A stretch of 6,115 nt of DNA, taken from NCBI GenBank assembly GCA_013375385.1, contig JABXJY010000168.1:1-6115 (forward strand). The letters run 5' to 3'. Shown in pieces: positions 1 through 5,650 of this stretch (position 1 is its first letter; each line of letters starts with the position of its first letter). Origin of the DNA: Desulfobacterales bacterium. GTDB lineage: Bacteria; Desulfobacterota; DSM-4660; Desulfatiglandales; B25-G16. Position numbers and translations under genes: made by a program. The notes beneath the pieces were generated by a model. It ran no database searches. It was not told the origin of the DNA and saw only the letters and a list, made by a program, of their open reading frames with translations.

Positions 1-735
1 TATGATGAGTCAGTAATTATCATCTTCCCTTACTACATTGGGGGTTTGGGGATAGTCGGTGCGAGGCTGGGACACTGTCTATTCTACGATCCCGCATACT
101 ATCTGTCCAACCCGATTTCGATCATGAAGATCTGGACAGGGGGCCTGTCGAGCCACGGTGCTACCGCCGGCATCCTCATGGCGATTCTTCTCTTCTCTCA
201 TGTCAAGAAAATCCCCTGGCATCTCATTTCAGACAGCAACGCCTTTGTTTACGCCCTTATTGCAACGTTGGTGCGCATTGGAAACTTCATGAACAGCGAG
301 ATCATGGGACGCATCACCGACCTGCCCTGGTGCGTGCACTTCGTGCGCTACCAGGATGGAGGCAGGTATTGCCGTCACCCGAGTCAGCTCTACGAGGCAT
401 CCTTCGGCCTCGCTATACTTGTCGGACTGATTCTGCTGGACCGTAAACTCGGCAAGAAGCGGCCGCCAGCTCTTTTAACCGGTGTTTTCCTCGTGTCTTA
501 TTTCTTCTGCCGGTTTCTCGTGGAATTCGTCAAGGAGCATCAGACCCTGCCCCCTTACTCACCCTTGACGATGGGACAGTATCTCAGCATTCCTTTTTTC
601 CTGTTGGGCGTGTTTTTTCTGGTTTATGCCTGGAGGCACCGCCACGAAGGAGTGCCCTTCCCTTCAGAGCAAAAAGTGCCGTCACCGAAAACTGCCCCGC
701 AGCGGAAAAAAGGCAAAAAAGGGAGGAAGCGCTGA
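1..735 (+). CDS. lgt: Prolipoprotein diacylglyceryl transferase (Lgt), 5'-truncated by window edge
   Basis: Lgt transfers diacylglycerol from phosphatidylglycerol to the lipobox cysteine of prolipoproteins in the inner membrane, the first step of lipoprotein maturation. The frame is open from base 1, so the N-terminus (roughly 50-60 residues by comparison with the usual 260-290) lies outside; the TTG at 46 is internal, since family-like sequence (FPYYIGGLGIVGARLG) continues upstream of it. In the 244 visible residues I see GARLG at 20-24, GGLSSHG at 47-53 (His52 aligns with E. coli His103), RIGNFMNSEIMGR at 92-104 (the Arg, Asn, Glu and Gly that match E. coli Arg143, Asn146, Glu151 and Gly154), RHPSQLYE at 125-132, and RFLVE at 171-175 (matching Arg239 and Glu243). 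All of these are intact, so the enzyme should be active. Several hydrophobic helices are interspersed. The last 34 residues form a hydrophilic tail ending in ten residues of which eight are Lys or Arg. No terminator is obvious after the stop. Confidence 0.96.
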   Translation, partial: YDESVIIIFPYYIGGLGIVGARLGHCLFYDPAYYLSNPISIMKIWTGGLSSHGATAGILMAILLFSHVKKIPWHLISDSNAFVYALIATLVRIGNFMNSEIMGRITDLPWCVHFVRYQDGGRYCRHPSQLYEASFGLAILVGLILLDRKLGKKRPPALLTGVFLVSYFFCRFLVEFVKEHQTLPPYSPLTMGQYLSIPFFLLGVFFLVYAWRHRHEGVPFPSEQKVPSPKTAPQRKKGKKGRKR

Positions 736-775
736 ATGTTTATGGAGACGCCTTTTTGCTACTCGGGGGTATTCC

Positions 776-804
776 TTTACAAAGGTGAAATGCAATGATA
801 TTAT
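776..804 (+). promoter_or_regulatory. Sigma70-type promoter with extended -10, upstream of the rhomboid gene
   Basis: A -35 box TTTACA (776-781) is separated by exactly 17 bases from a -10 box TATTAT (799-804), and TG at 796-797 supplies the extended -10 motif one base upstream. Five of six positions match consensus in each box. Transcription would start near 811, giving a leader of about 37 bases before the rhomboid ATG at 848. It lies in the only gap between lgt and the rhomboid gene, so it would let the latter be expressed independently. This is a motif match by eye; no expression data are available. Confidence 0.55.
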
Positions 805-847
805 TCAAGCAGGCAGGAATTCCTCTTGTCTCTGTACAGGTTGAGTC

Positions 848-1693
848 ATGGCAAGTCACCGGAGGCGGTCAATCCTTTGCCCCAACTGTAGGAAACTGAT
901 TAGCACGGATGAGTCGCGTTGTCCTTACTGTGGTATAGTGAGACCTGGATCATGGTGGAAAAATAATGTATGGACCCGGGCATTCCTTGGTACCGACCAA
1001 CTCATCAGAACTATAATCTATGCCAACCTCGGCATGTACGTAATCTCTCTCCTGCTTAACCCTTTGTCGACCAATTTTTCACTAAATCCATTCTCCCTTC
1101 TCTCTCCTGCAAATAGAAGCCTTGTACTCTTGGGGGCGACAGGAACCATTCCCATTGACCATTTACATCGGTGGTGGACTCTCGTCTCTGCCAATTATCT
1201 TCATGGAGGGATTCTCCACATCTTGTTCAATATGGTTGCCTTTAGACAGATAGCCCATCTTGTCCTCCGGGAATACGGGGCTTATCGTATGATTATCCTC
1301 TACACCCTGAGTGGCGTAGCTGGCTTCTGTGTCTCCTACCTGGCCGGCGTGCGCCTCACCATCGGTGCCTCTGCCGCCGTCTGCGGCCTGATTGGTGCAA
1401 CGCTCTACTACGGTAAAAGCCGAGGAGGGGTCTATGGGCAGGCAATTTATAGACAGATTGGCGGCTGGGCGTTGGGGCTCTTTCTGTTCGGTCTGTTGGT
1501 GCCAGGGGTCAACAACTGGGGGCACGGAGGGGGAATTTGTGCGGGTGCTATTTCTGGCTTCTTGCTGGGGTATCAAGAGAAAGGGAGGGAACGCCTTTTT
1601 CATAAGATCCTTGCCGGTGTTTGTGTTGTTTTGACGTTACTGATACTAGGGTGGGCAGTTGTCTCAAGTATCTACTATGGTGTTCTGGGATAG
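848..1693 (+). CDS. Rhomboid-family intramembrane serine protease with N-terminal zinc ribbon
   Basis: Rhomboids cleave transmembrane substrates inside the inner membrane with a Ser-His dyad. In this 281-residue protein the rhomboid signature is complete: HGGILHILFNMVAF at 119-132 gives the conserved His119, His124 and Asn128; GASAAVCGL at 173-181 holds the catalytic Ser175; and NNWGHGGG at 222-229 holds the catalytic His226. Several hydrophobic helices run from about 55 to 275. Ahead of them, residues 11-28 read CPNC then CPYC with a ten-residue spacer, a compact four-cysteine zinc ribbon expected to sit in the cytoplasm. The ATG at 848 is preceded by only a weak AGG (838-840) at 7 bases, but starting there keeps the whole zinc ribbon. 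The gene is 112 bases downstream of lgt and has its own candidate promoter. The substrate cannot be inferred. The family call is firm; proteolytic activity is inferred from the intact dyad. Confidence 0.93.
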   Translation: MASHRRRSILCPNCRKLISTDESRCPYCGIVRPGSWWKNNVWTRAFLGTDQLIRTIIYANLGMYVISLLLNPLSTNFSLNPFSLLSPANRSLVLLGATGTIPIDHLHRWWTLVSANYLHGGILHILFNMVAFRQIAHLVLREYGAYRMIILYTLSGVAGFCVSYLAGVRLTIGASAAVCGLIGATLYYGKSRGGVYGQAIYRQIGGWALGLFLFGLLVPGVNNWGHGGGICAGAISGFLLGYQEKGRERLFHKILAGVCVVLTLLILGWAVVSSIYYGVLG

Positions 1694-1900
1694 CATCTTG
1701 GTATTTCTTCAGTATTTCGGTAACGGTTACGGTGACGAGGCCCGCCCTGTTAAATCCCCGTAAGGGGTCCCGCTCTGAAGAGCGGGAATTTAACAGGGCA
1801 CGTTTCGTTTTGCGGTTACGTCATACGTCCCTTTGTTTTCACGCTACCTTATACGGGCTTCGTCATCTTAGCCCATAAACGTTACTATAGAGGATACTAG
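1694..1900. other. Noncoding gap with repeats and a structured palindrome
   Basis: This 207-base gap lies between the rhomboid stop and the aldo/keto reductase-like gene. It holds three head-to-tail hexamers of the form CGGTNA at 1718-1735, the 56-base three-way-junction palindrome at 1744-1799, a second copy of CGGTTACG at 1813-1820 (the first is at 1724-1731), and a small hairpin with GGGCT (1855-1859) paired to AGCCC (1870-1874). CpG steps are frequent, unlike the flanking genes. No convincing sigma70 promoter for the downstream operon was found. An open frame crosses the gap, but it is interrupted by the palindrome and resembles no protein family known to me, so I treat it as noncoding. 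Confidence 0.7.
1744..1799. repeat. Perfect 56-base palindromic element folding as a three-way junction
   Basis: The outer stem is a perfect 12-bp inverted repeat, GCCCTGTTAAAT at 1744-1755 with its complement at 1788-1799. Everything between is taken up by two smaller perfect hairpins placed end to end: CCCC (1756-1759) with GGGG (1764-1767) closing a GTAA loop, and TCCCGCTC (1768-1775) with GAGCGGGA (1780-1787) closing a TGAA loop. No base is left unpaired at the junction. Read as plus-strand RNA, the first loop is GUAA, a GNRA tetraloop; the minus-strand loop would be UUAC, which is not. The element lies 50 bases after the rhomboid stop codon. No T-run follows, so it is not a standard intrinsic terminator. 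It resembles REP or MITE-type dispersed palindromes, but I see no other copy in this window. Confidence 0.8.
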
Positions 1901-1903
1901 CTG
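1890..1903 (+). promoter_or_regulatory. Ribosome binding site and CTG start of the AKR-like gene
   Basis: GAGGA at 1890-1894 lies 6 bases ahead of CTG at 1901-1903, and an in-frame TAG occupies 1898-1900, so the frame cannot begin further upstream. No ATG, GTG or TTG occurs in frame until GTG at 1949, and that GTG lacks a well-placed Shine-Dalgarno sequence (AGGAA lies about 14 bases upstream). The 16 codons between include LGNTGIAV, the standard first strand of aldo/keto reductases. Together these favour initiation at CTG. Confidence 0.55.
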
Positions 1904-2713
1904 GATCGGAATTTTACCCATACCACACTAGGAAACACCGGCATTGCGGTGAACCGTCTTGGCCTGTCGGCTAGCTACCGTCCAGGCAAGAGAGCCATCT
2001 ATAAGGCCCTGGATGAGGGTCTCAATTATTTCTTCTGCTACGGTTTTGACACCCAGATGATCGGTGTGTTGCGCGACGTTCTGAAAGGCAACAGAGAAAA
2101 CTATACTCTGGCCACCGGAGCATATAACCTTCTGTGGGGCTCCCCAAATCTTCGCCGCACGCTGGAAAAGAGGCTCCGTCAACTGGGCACCGCCTATATC
2201 GATGTATTTCTCTTTCTCGGCGTCACCAAAGAAAAGCATTTCCCCGAGCACCTCAGAGAAGAGCTTTGCCGTTTCCGCGAGGAGGGTAAGGCCCGCTGCA
2301 TTGGTATTTCGACCCACAATCGGGAGTTCGCCGGCAGGCTCGCGGCTGAGGGCGCCCTTGATGTTATCATGATGCGTTACAATGCCGCTCACCGTGGCGC
2401 TGAACACGATATCTTTCCTTATCTGACTCCCTTCAACCCGGGCGTTGTGAGTTACACCGCTACCCGCTGGCGACATCTGCTCAGAAGACCGCGCGGCTGG
2501 CCAAAAGACGGGCGTCTTCCCACCGCCGGTATGTGCTACCGCTTTGTCCTGTCTAATCCCCACGTGGATGTCTGCCTGACAGCGCCTTCCAATCTGAAAC
2601 AGCTCGAGGAGAATATGGCGGCGGTCCGCCAGGGGCCACTTTGTGAGGTAGACATGGAATTTATGCGAACGTTTGGCAATGCAGTGCACCGTAGAAGGAA
2701 ATGGTTCATGTAA
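1901..2713 (+). CDS. Aldo/keto reductase-fold protein with degenerate catalytic tetrad
   Basis: AKR proteins are (beta/alpha)8 barrels, usually NADPH-dependent carbonyl reductases in the cytoplasm. Counting from the CTG, this 270-residue protein shows the AKR N-terminal strand LGNTGIAVNRLGLS (10-23), ALDEGLNYFFCYG (36-48), LEKRLRQLGTAYIDV (88-102), EEGKARCIGIS (127-137), GVVSYTATRW (181-190), CYRFVLSNPHVDVCL (212-226) and LEENMAAV (235-242). The usual Asp-Tyr-Lys-His tetrad is not kept: the FDTAxxYG segment is shortened to FFCYG, so Asp is missing and only Tyr47 may remain; the Lys position is Gly73 (LATG); the His position is Leu106 (DVFLFL). I see no 4Fe-4S cysteine cluster at the C-terminus. 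A classical reductase activity is therefore doubtful, and a binding or regulatory role is possible. It heads a three-gene cluster, with the next start 12 bases downstream. The GTG at 1949 is the alternative start, giving 254 residues but cutting into the first strand. Confidence 0.85.
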   Translation: MDRNFTHTTLGNTGIAVNRLGLSASYRPGKRAIYKALDEGLNYFFCYGFDTQMIGVLRDVLKGNRENYTLATGAYNLLWGSPNLRRTLEKRLRQLGTAYIDVFLFLGVTKEKHFPEHLREELCRFREEGKARCIGISTHNREFAGRLAAEGALDVIMMRYNAAHRGAEHDIFPYLTPFNPGVVSYTATRWRHLLRRPRGWPKDGRLPTAGMCYRFVLSNPHVDVCLTAPSNLKQLEENMAAVRQGPLCEVDMEFMRTFGNAVHRRRKWFM

Positions 2714-2716
2714 GGA
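2712..2716 (+). promoter_or_regulatory. Ribosome binding site overlapping the AKR stop codon
   Basis: AAGGA begins inside the TAA stop of the AKR-like gene and lies 9 bases ahead of the ATG at 2726. The overlap suggests translational coupling of the two genes. Confidence 0.6.
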
Positions 2717-2725
2717 CAAATCCCC

Positions 2726-3415
2726 ATGCTAAATCCTCCCTTTTCAGGCTCCATTCCCATCTACATTGCGTTGGGGCTGCTTATTGTCAGCCTGGCACTA
2801 CTTATTGGATTCATCTACAAACGGGTGCACCGTCTGATCCGTCGTCTGCGGCGCAAACCTGCAGCCCAGGTCAGTATCGTTGCCAGCACGCTGCACTTGC
2901 TCCTGATACTGCTGGTGGTCGCTGTCTCAGCCTCTCTGCTATTTCTATTCGCCCTAATCCAGTCCTACACCGCCTTCACACATCGCACACAGGCTGCCAC
3001 AGTCTATTGCACCCAGATGCCCGATGCGAAGGACGAGATGATCCTTGAGCTCGTAACGATTGAATCGCCAACTGTCGGCCACCTCCGTCAATATAGACTA
3101 CGTGGCCAACAATGGGCCATTGAAGGCCACATCCTAAAGTGGGAGAACTGGCTGAATTTCCTCGGCCTTCACACGATGTACAAACTCACACACGTGCGCG
3201 GTCGTTACCTTAGGGCCGAGAACGAAGTGAGCAGGCCTGGTACCGTGTATAGTCTGGTTTCCAATGAAGAGGATCCCCGCTGGCGCCTGCTGTATGAATA
3301 TGGCACACGCCTGCCCTTTGTAAATGCTGTGTACGGCAATACGGTGTTCACCTTCCCTTCCGCAGCCAAAATCTTTCGAATCTACGTAACCACATCGGGT
3401 TTTATGATTGAATAA
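2726..3415 (+). CDS. Two-helix membrane protein of unknown function with a large extracytoplasmic domain
   Basis: I cannot name a family or function. The 229-residue protein has a hydrophobic helix at about 11-31, a strongly basic linker (seven Arg or Lys within residues 32-44), and a second long hydrophobic stretch at about 50-80. By the positive-inside rule the linker is cytoplasmic, so both the N-terminus and the 82-229 domain should face the periplasm. That domain is rich in aromatic residues; notable stretches are GQQWAIEGHILKWENW (127-142), FLGLHTMYKL (145-154), VRGRYLR (157-163) and LPFVNAVYGNTVFTFP (196-211), and it has a single cysteine (95). The conserved-looking C-terminal part reminds me of hypothetical proteins of deltaproteobacteria, which I cannot verify here. 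The ATG follows a good Shine-Dalgarno sequence, and the gene lies 12 bases after the AKR-like gene and 22 bases before the amidohydrolase start. Some databases may label relatives as efflux proteins; nothing in the sequence supports transport. Confidence 0.85.
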   Translation: MLNPPFSGSIPIYIALGLLIVSLALLIGFIYKRVHRLIRRLRRKPAAQVSIVASTLHLLLILLVVAVSASLLFLFALIQSYTAFTHRTQAATVYCTQMPDAKDEMILELVTIESPTVGHLRQYRLRGQQWAIEGHILKWENWLNFLGLHTMYKLTHVRGRYLRAENEVSRPGTVYSLVSNEEDPRWRLLYEYGTRLPFVNAVYGNTVFTFPSAAKIFRIYVTTSGFMIE

Positions 3416-3423
3416 GAGGGGTG

Positions 3424-3430
3424 AAAGGAG
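3424..3430 (+). promoter_or_regulatory. Ribosome binding site that fixes the amidohydrolase start
   Basis: AAAGGAG lies 7 bases ahead of ATG at 3438. The frame is open back to a TTG at 3408, but that start would overlap the previous gene by 8 bases, has no ribosome binding site, and would translate the Shine-Dalgarno sequence itself into a charged leader. Confidence 0.85.
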
Positions 3431-3437
3431 AGAGAAT

Positions 3438-4634
3438 ATGGAAACTTATCAAAGTGTTGAGAAACTTGTTGACAAGATTCTGCCTGACATTGTGAGCATC
3501 AGGCACACCATTCATCAGAATCCTGAGTTGGCCCTGCAGGAATATGACACGGCTGCCCTAATCAGGAAAACCCTTGATTCCGCGGGCATACGCCCTCTTG
3601 AACCATTCCTGGAAACCGACGTGGTTGCTATCCTGGAAGGAAAGGAAGCAGGAGCAAATGTGACCCTCCGTGCGGATATAGATGCCCTGCCTTTGCAGGA
3701 AAAGACCGGGCTCCCATATCAGTCGAAAAGGGACGGCCTTATGCATGCCTGCGGCCATGACGGACATACAGCCACGCTGATCGGATCAGCTCTGGTGTTG
3801 AGCAAGCTCAAAGATCAGTTCAGGGGGTCTGTGCGGTTTGTCTTTCAGCCCGGCGAAGAGGTGGTGGCAGCAGGCAAGGACCTTGTTGGTAAAGGCGCTT
3901 TAAGGGATCCGGAACCCGATGCAGTCTTTGCTCTGCACGCATGGAGCGGCATCCCAGAAGGATCCATCTCATCAAAGCCTGGAGTTTTGCTGGCAGCAGC
4001 AGACTTCTTCAAAATCACGGTTCAGGGGAAGGGGGCACACGGATCAGCGCCTGAGGCATCCGTTGATCCGATTCTGATCGCAGCACGGATTGTGGAAGCC
4101 TTGCAGACGATAGCCTCCCGCCGGGTGAGTGCGTTGGATTCGGCGGTTGTCAGTGTGTGCCGCATCTGCGGTGGGACCAATAGTAACATTATTCCCAGCA
4201 GTGTTGAGCTGGAAGGCACTACACGGTACCTGGATCCCGAGACAGGGAAAAAGATTCCTGAGTATATGGAACAGATTGTCAAAGGCGTGTGTGACTCCAT
4301 GGGGGCTTCCTATGAGTTTTCCTATACCAGCACATACATACCGACCATCAACAATCACGACATTGTGGCGCTGGGAAAAAGGGTAACAGAAGACCTCCTG
4401 GGTGCATCGAGCTGGATCGAATTGAGCAGCCCTTCTATGGCAGGCGAAGATTTTGCCTATTATATCAGAGATTACCCGGGAGCCATGTTCCGACTCGGCA
4501 TGGGGAAAGAAAGCGCTACCGTGCATAACCCGTATTTTGATTTTAATGACAACGCTCTGAAAAACGGTATCCTATTCCTGGTCTCTGCTGCTCTGGAAAC
4601 CCTGTCCCTCTATAAGAACAATAAGACGGATTAA
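3438..4634 (+). CDS. M20D-family metallo-amidohydrolase (hippurate / N-acyl-L-amino acid hydrolase type)
   Basis: M20D enzymes use a di-metal centre to hydrolyse the amide bond of N-acyl or N-aryl amino acids (hippurate, N-acetyl amino acids, indole-acetyl amino acids), releasing the acid and the amino acid in the cytoplasm. The 398-residue length is usual for the family. Motifs in order are RADIDALP (78-85), HACGHDGH (103-110, with metal ligands Cys105 and His107), FQPGEE (136-141, Glu140 as likely base and Glu141 as ligand), LHAW (166-169, His167), the dimerisation-domain segment GAHGSAP (199-205), GGTNSNIIP (245-253), SMAGEDFAYY (333-342) and HNPYFDFND (363-371, His363 as ligand). All expected metal ligands are present, so it should be active. 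There is no signal peptide. It closes the three-gene cluster begun at 1901. Exact substrate is not readable from sequence; N-acetyldiaminopimelate deacetylase is an alternative within the same family. Confidence 0.93.
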   Translation: METYQSVEKLVDKILPDIVSIRHTIHQNPELALQEYDTAALIRKTLDSAGIRPLEPFLETDVVAILEGKEAGANVTLRADIDALPLQEKTGLPYQSKRDGLMHACGHDGHTATLIGSALVLSKLKDQFRGSVRFVFQPGEEVVAAGKDLVGKGALRDPEPDAVFALHAWSGIPEGSISSKPGVLLAAADFFKITVQGKGAHGSAPEASVDPILIAARIVEALQTIASRRVSALDSAVVSVCRICGGTNSNIIPSSVELEGTTRYLDPETGKKIPEYMEQIVKGVCDSMGASYEFSYTSTYIPTINNHDIVALGKRVTEDLLGASSWIELSSPSMAGEDFAYYIRDYPGAMFRLGMGKESATVHNPYFDFNDNALKNGILFLVSAALETLSLYKNNKTD

Positions 4635-4693
4635 ATGAGTATAAAGTGTAGAGCCATGCCTGACAAATGACTGATTTGCACTCCCGGCCTGGG

Positions 4694-5650
4694 TCAATTT
4701 CGGTTCCGTGTCCTCAAGGCCTTCAATTCGGCCCAGCTAAAATCATCTTTCAGGTGGTAAAGCTTCCCTGGCAGTGCTACCGCATCGACGTGATTACCTG
4801 TTGTTGGCATCCGATGCAGGGACCTCAAACCTCTTCTGCGCGGTTTATAGAAAACATACCCTACCCTACCCAGCATCTCATCAATTTCGAAGACATTATT
4901 GCCAAAAACGTTAAGTGCCTTCGGGTTGAGTTCAATTATCATGATTGGCATGTGCTGGGAGATAGTTGCCAAACCTCCCCTTATAAATTTTACTTCAGCG
5001 CCCTCTATGTCCACCTTCAAGATGTCCAATCTGGGTATCTTGTGAGACTTCATGAATTCGTCGAGAGTGCTGCACTGAACTTCATGAACAACTTCATCGA
5101 CCGATGAACCTATTCTGGTTAATCCGCCCCTCTTTTTCCCTGTGATCCCGATCTTCCCCGTAGAGTCTGAAAGCGCAATCTGATGTAATCTTGCCACAGG
5201 GAGGTTATTCAGCGACAGATTCTTTTGGAGTCTGCTAAACTCCTCTGGGCATGGCTCAAACCCATGTACTTCTCCGTGTGGTCCAACAAGGTTTGAAAAA
5301 AATAGCGTATAGTAGCCAAGGTTGGCGCCGACATCAAAACACGTAAAGCCAGGTCGCACCATACCGTGTAAAAATTTAGTAATTAACCCCTCATGCACGC
5401 CAGTGTAATATATTATCCTGTCCATTGGGTCGGTTATGTCGAGTTGATATTTTATTCCCCTCCTTATTACTGTATGGCTCGCATTCGGGACTTTGGAGAT
5501 TTTCTTTGCAAGCCCTTTTATTAGAAGCCATTTTCCTGGGTAGTAGGGTAGATAGTAACCGTAAACCACAAGCAATTGGCGAAGAAAAGCCACCATTATG
5601 TTTTGTTTGAAGACTATGATGCACCCCACTTTACTTGATCTTCGGATCAT
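4694..5650 (-). CDS. FkbM-family SAM-dependent methyltransferase
   Basis: FkbM-type enzymes O-methylate sugars and natural-product hydroxyls using S-adenosylmethionine. Counting from the ATG at 5650 (318 residues), the SAM-binding loop FDVGANLGYYT is at 105-115, the acidic end of strand 2 is in VHGFEPCPEEF at 128-138, and the family motif LKVDIEGAEVKFIRGG is at 211-226, followed by MIIELNP (237-243). The first 50 residues are basic and aromatic (LPYYPGKWLL) with no clear transmembrane helix. The start is uncertain: the frame is open to a TTG at 5716, and ATG codons lie at 5650 and 5596, none with a strong ribosome binding site; I chose 5650, but homology-based trimming could favour 5596. The gene is convergent with the amidohydrolase, 59 bases away, and stands alone rather than in a glycan cluster. 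Three hand-counted 60-base stretches are 38-43% GC, against 53% and 58% in stretches of the AKR and amidohydrolase genes, which suggests transfer. Confidence 0.88.
   Translation of the reverse strand: MIRRSSKVGCIIVFKQNIMVAFLRQLLVVYGYYLPYYPGKWLLIKGLAKKISKVPNASHTVIRRGIKYQLDITDPMDRIIYYTGVHEGLITKFLHGMVRPGFTCFDVGANLGYYTLFFSNLVGPHGEVHGFEPCPEEFSRLQKNLSLNNLPVARLHQIALSDSTGKIGITGKKRGGLTRIGSSVDEVVHEVQCSTLDEFMKSHKIPRLDILKVDIEGAEVKFIRGGLATISQHMPIMIIELNPKALNVFGNNVFEIDEMLGRVGYVFYKPRRRGLRSLHRMPTTGNHVDAVALPGKLYHLKDDFSWAELKALRTRNRN

Noticed and set aside
46..48. TTG as the start of the Lgt gene
   Set aside because: The frame is open to base 1 and the upstream codons encode family-like sequence, so the gene is truncated by the window rather than starting here.
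626..844. Small plus-strand frame overlapping the lgt end and the gap
   Set aside because: It is a shifted reading of the Lgt basic tail followed by low-quality sequence; it has no ribosome binding site and no recognisable domain.
1744..1799. Intrinsic terminator for the rhomboid gene
   Set aside because: The stem is strong, but no T-run follows and the three-way shape is atypical. It may still affect transcript ends.
1855..1874. GGGCT/AGCCC hairpin in the leader of the AKR-like gene
   Set aside because: Only five pairs around a ten-base loop; this is expected by chance.
1621..1878. 85-codon plus-strand frame running out of the rhomboid gene and through the palindrome
   Set aside because: It overlaps the rhomboid gene in another frame and is coded largely by the repeat element; no protein family is recognisable.
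1883..1888. TACTAT as a -10 box for the operon
   Set aside because: It lies too close to the start codon, overlaps the approach to the Shine-Dalgarno sequence, and has no -35 box at 16-18 bases.
1928..2719. Long minus-strand frame (263 codons) opposite the AKR-like gene
   Set aside because: It mirrors the codon pattern of the AKR-like gene, has no domain, and the plus strand carries clear AKR motifs.
4044..4526. Minus-strand frames opposite the amidohydrolase
   Set aside because: They are antisense shadows of a gene with all M20D motifs intact.
4664..4678. CAAAT-GACTG-ATTTG hairpin between the convergent genes as a bidirectional terminator
   Set aside because: Five mostly A-T pairs and no T-run on either strand; too weak to call.
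4667..5107. 146-codon plus-strand frame opposite the FkbM gene
   Set aside because: It is antisense to the family motifs of the methyltransferase and shows no independent coding signal.
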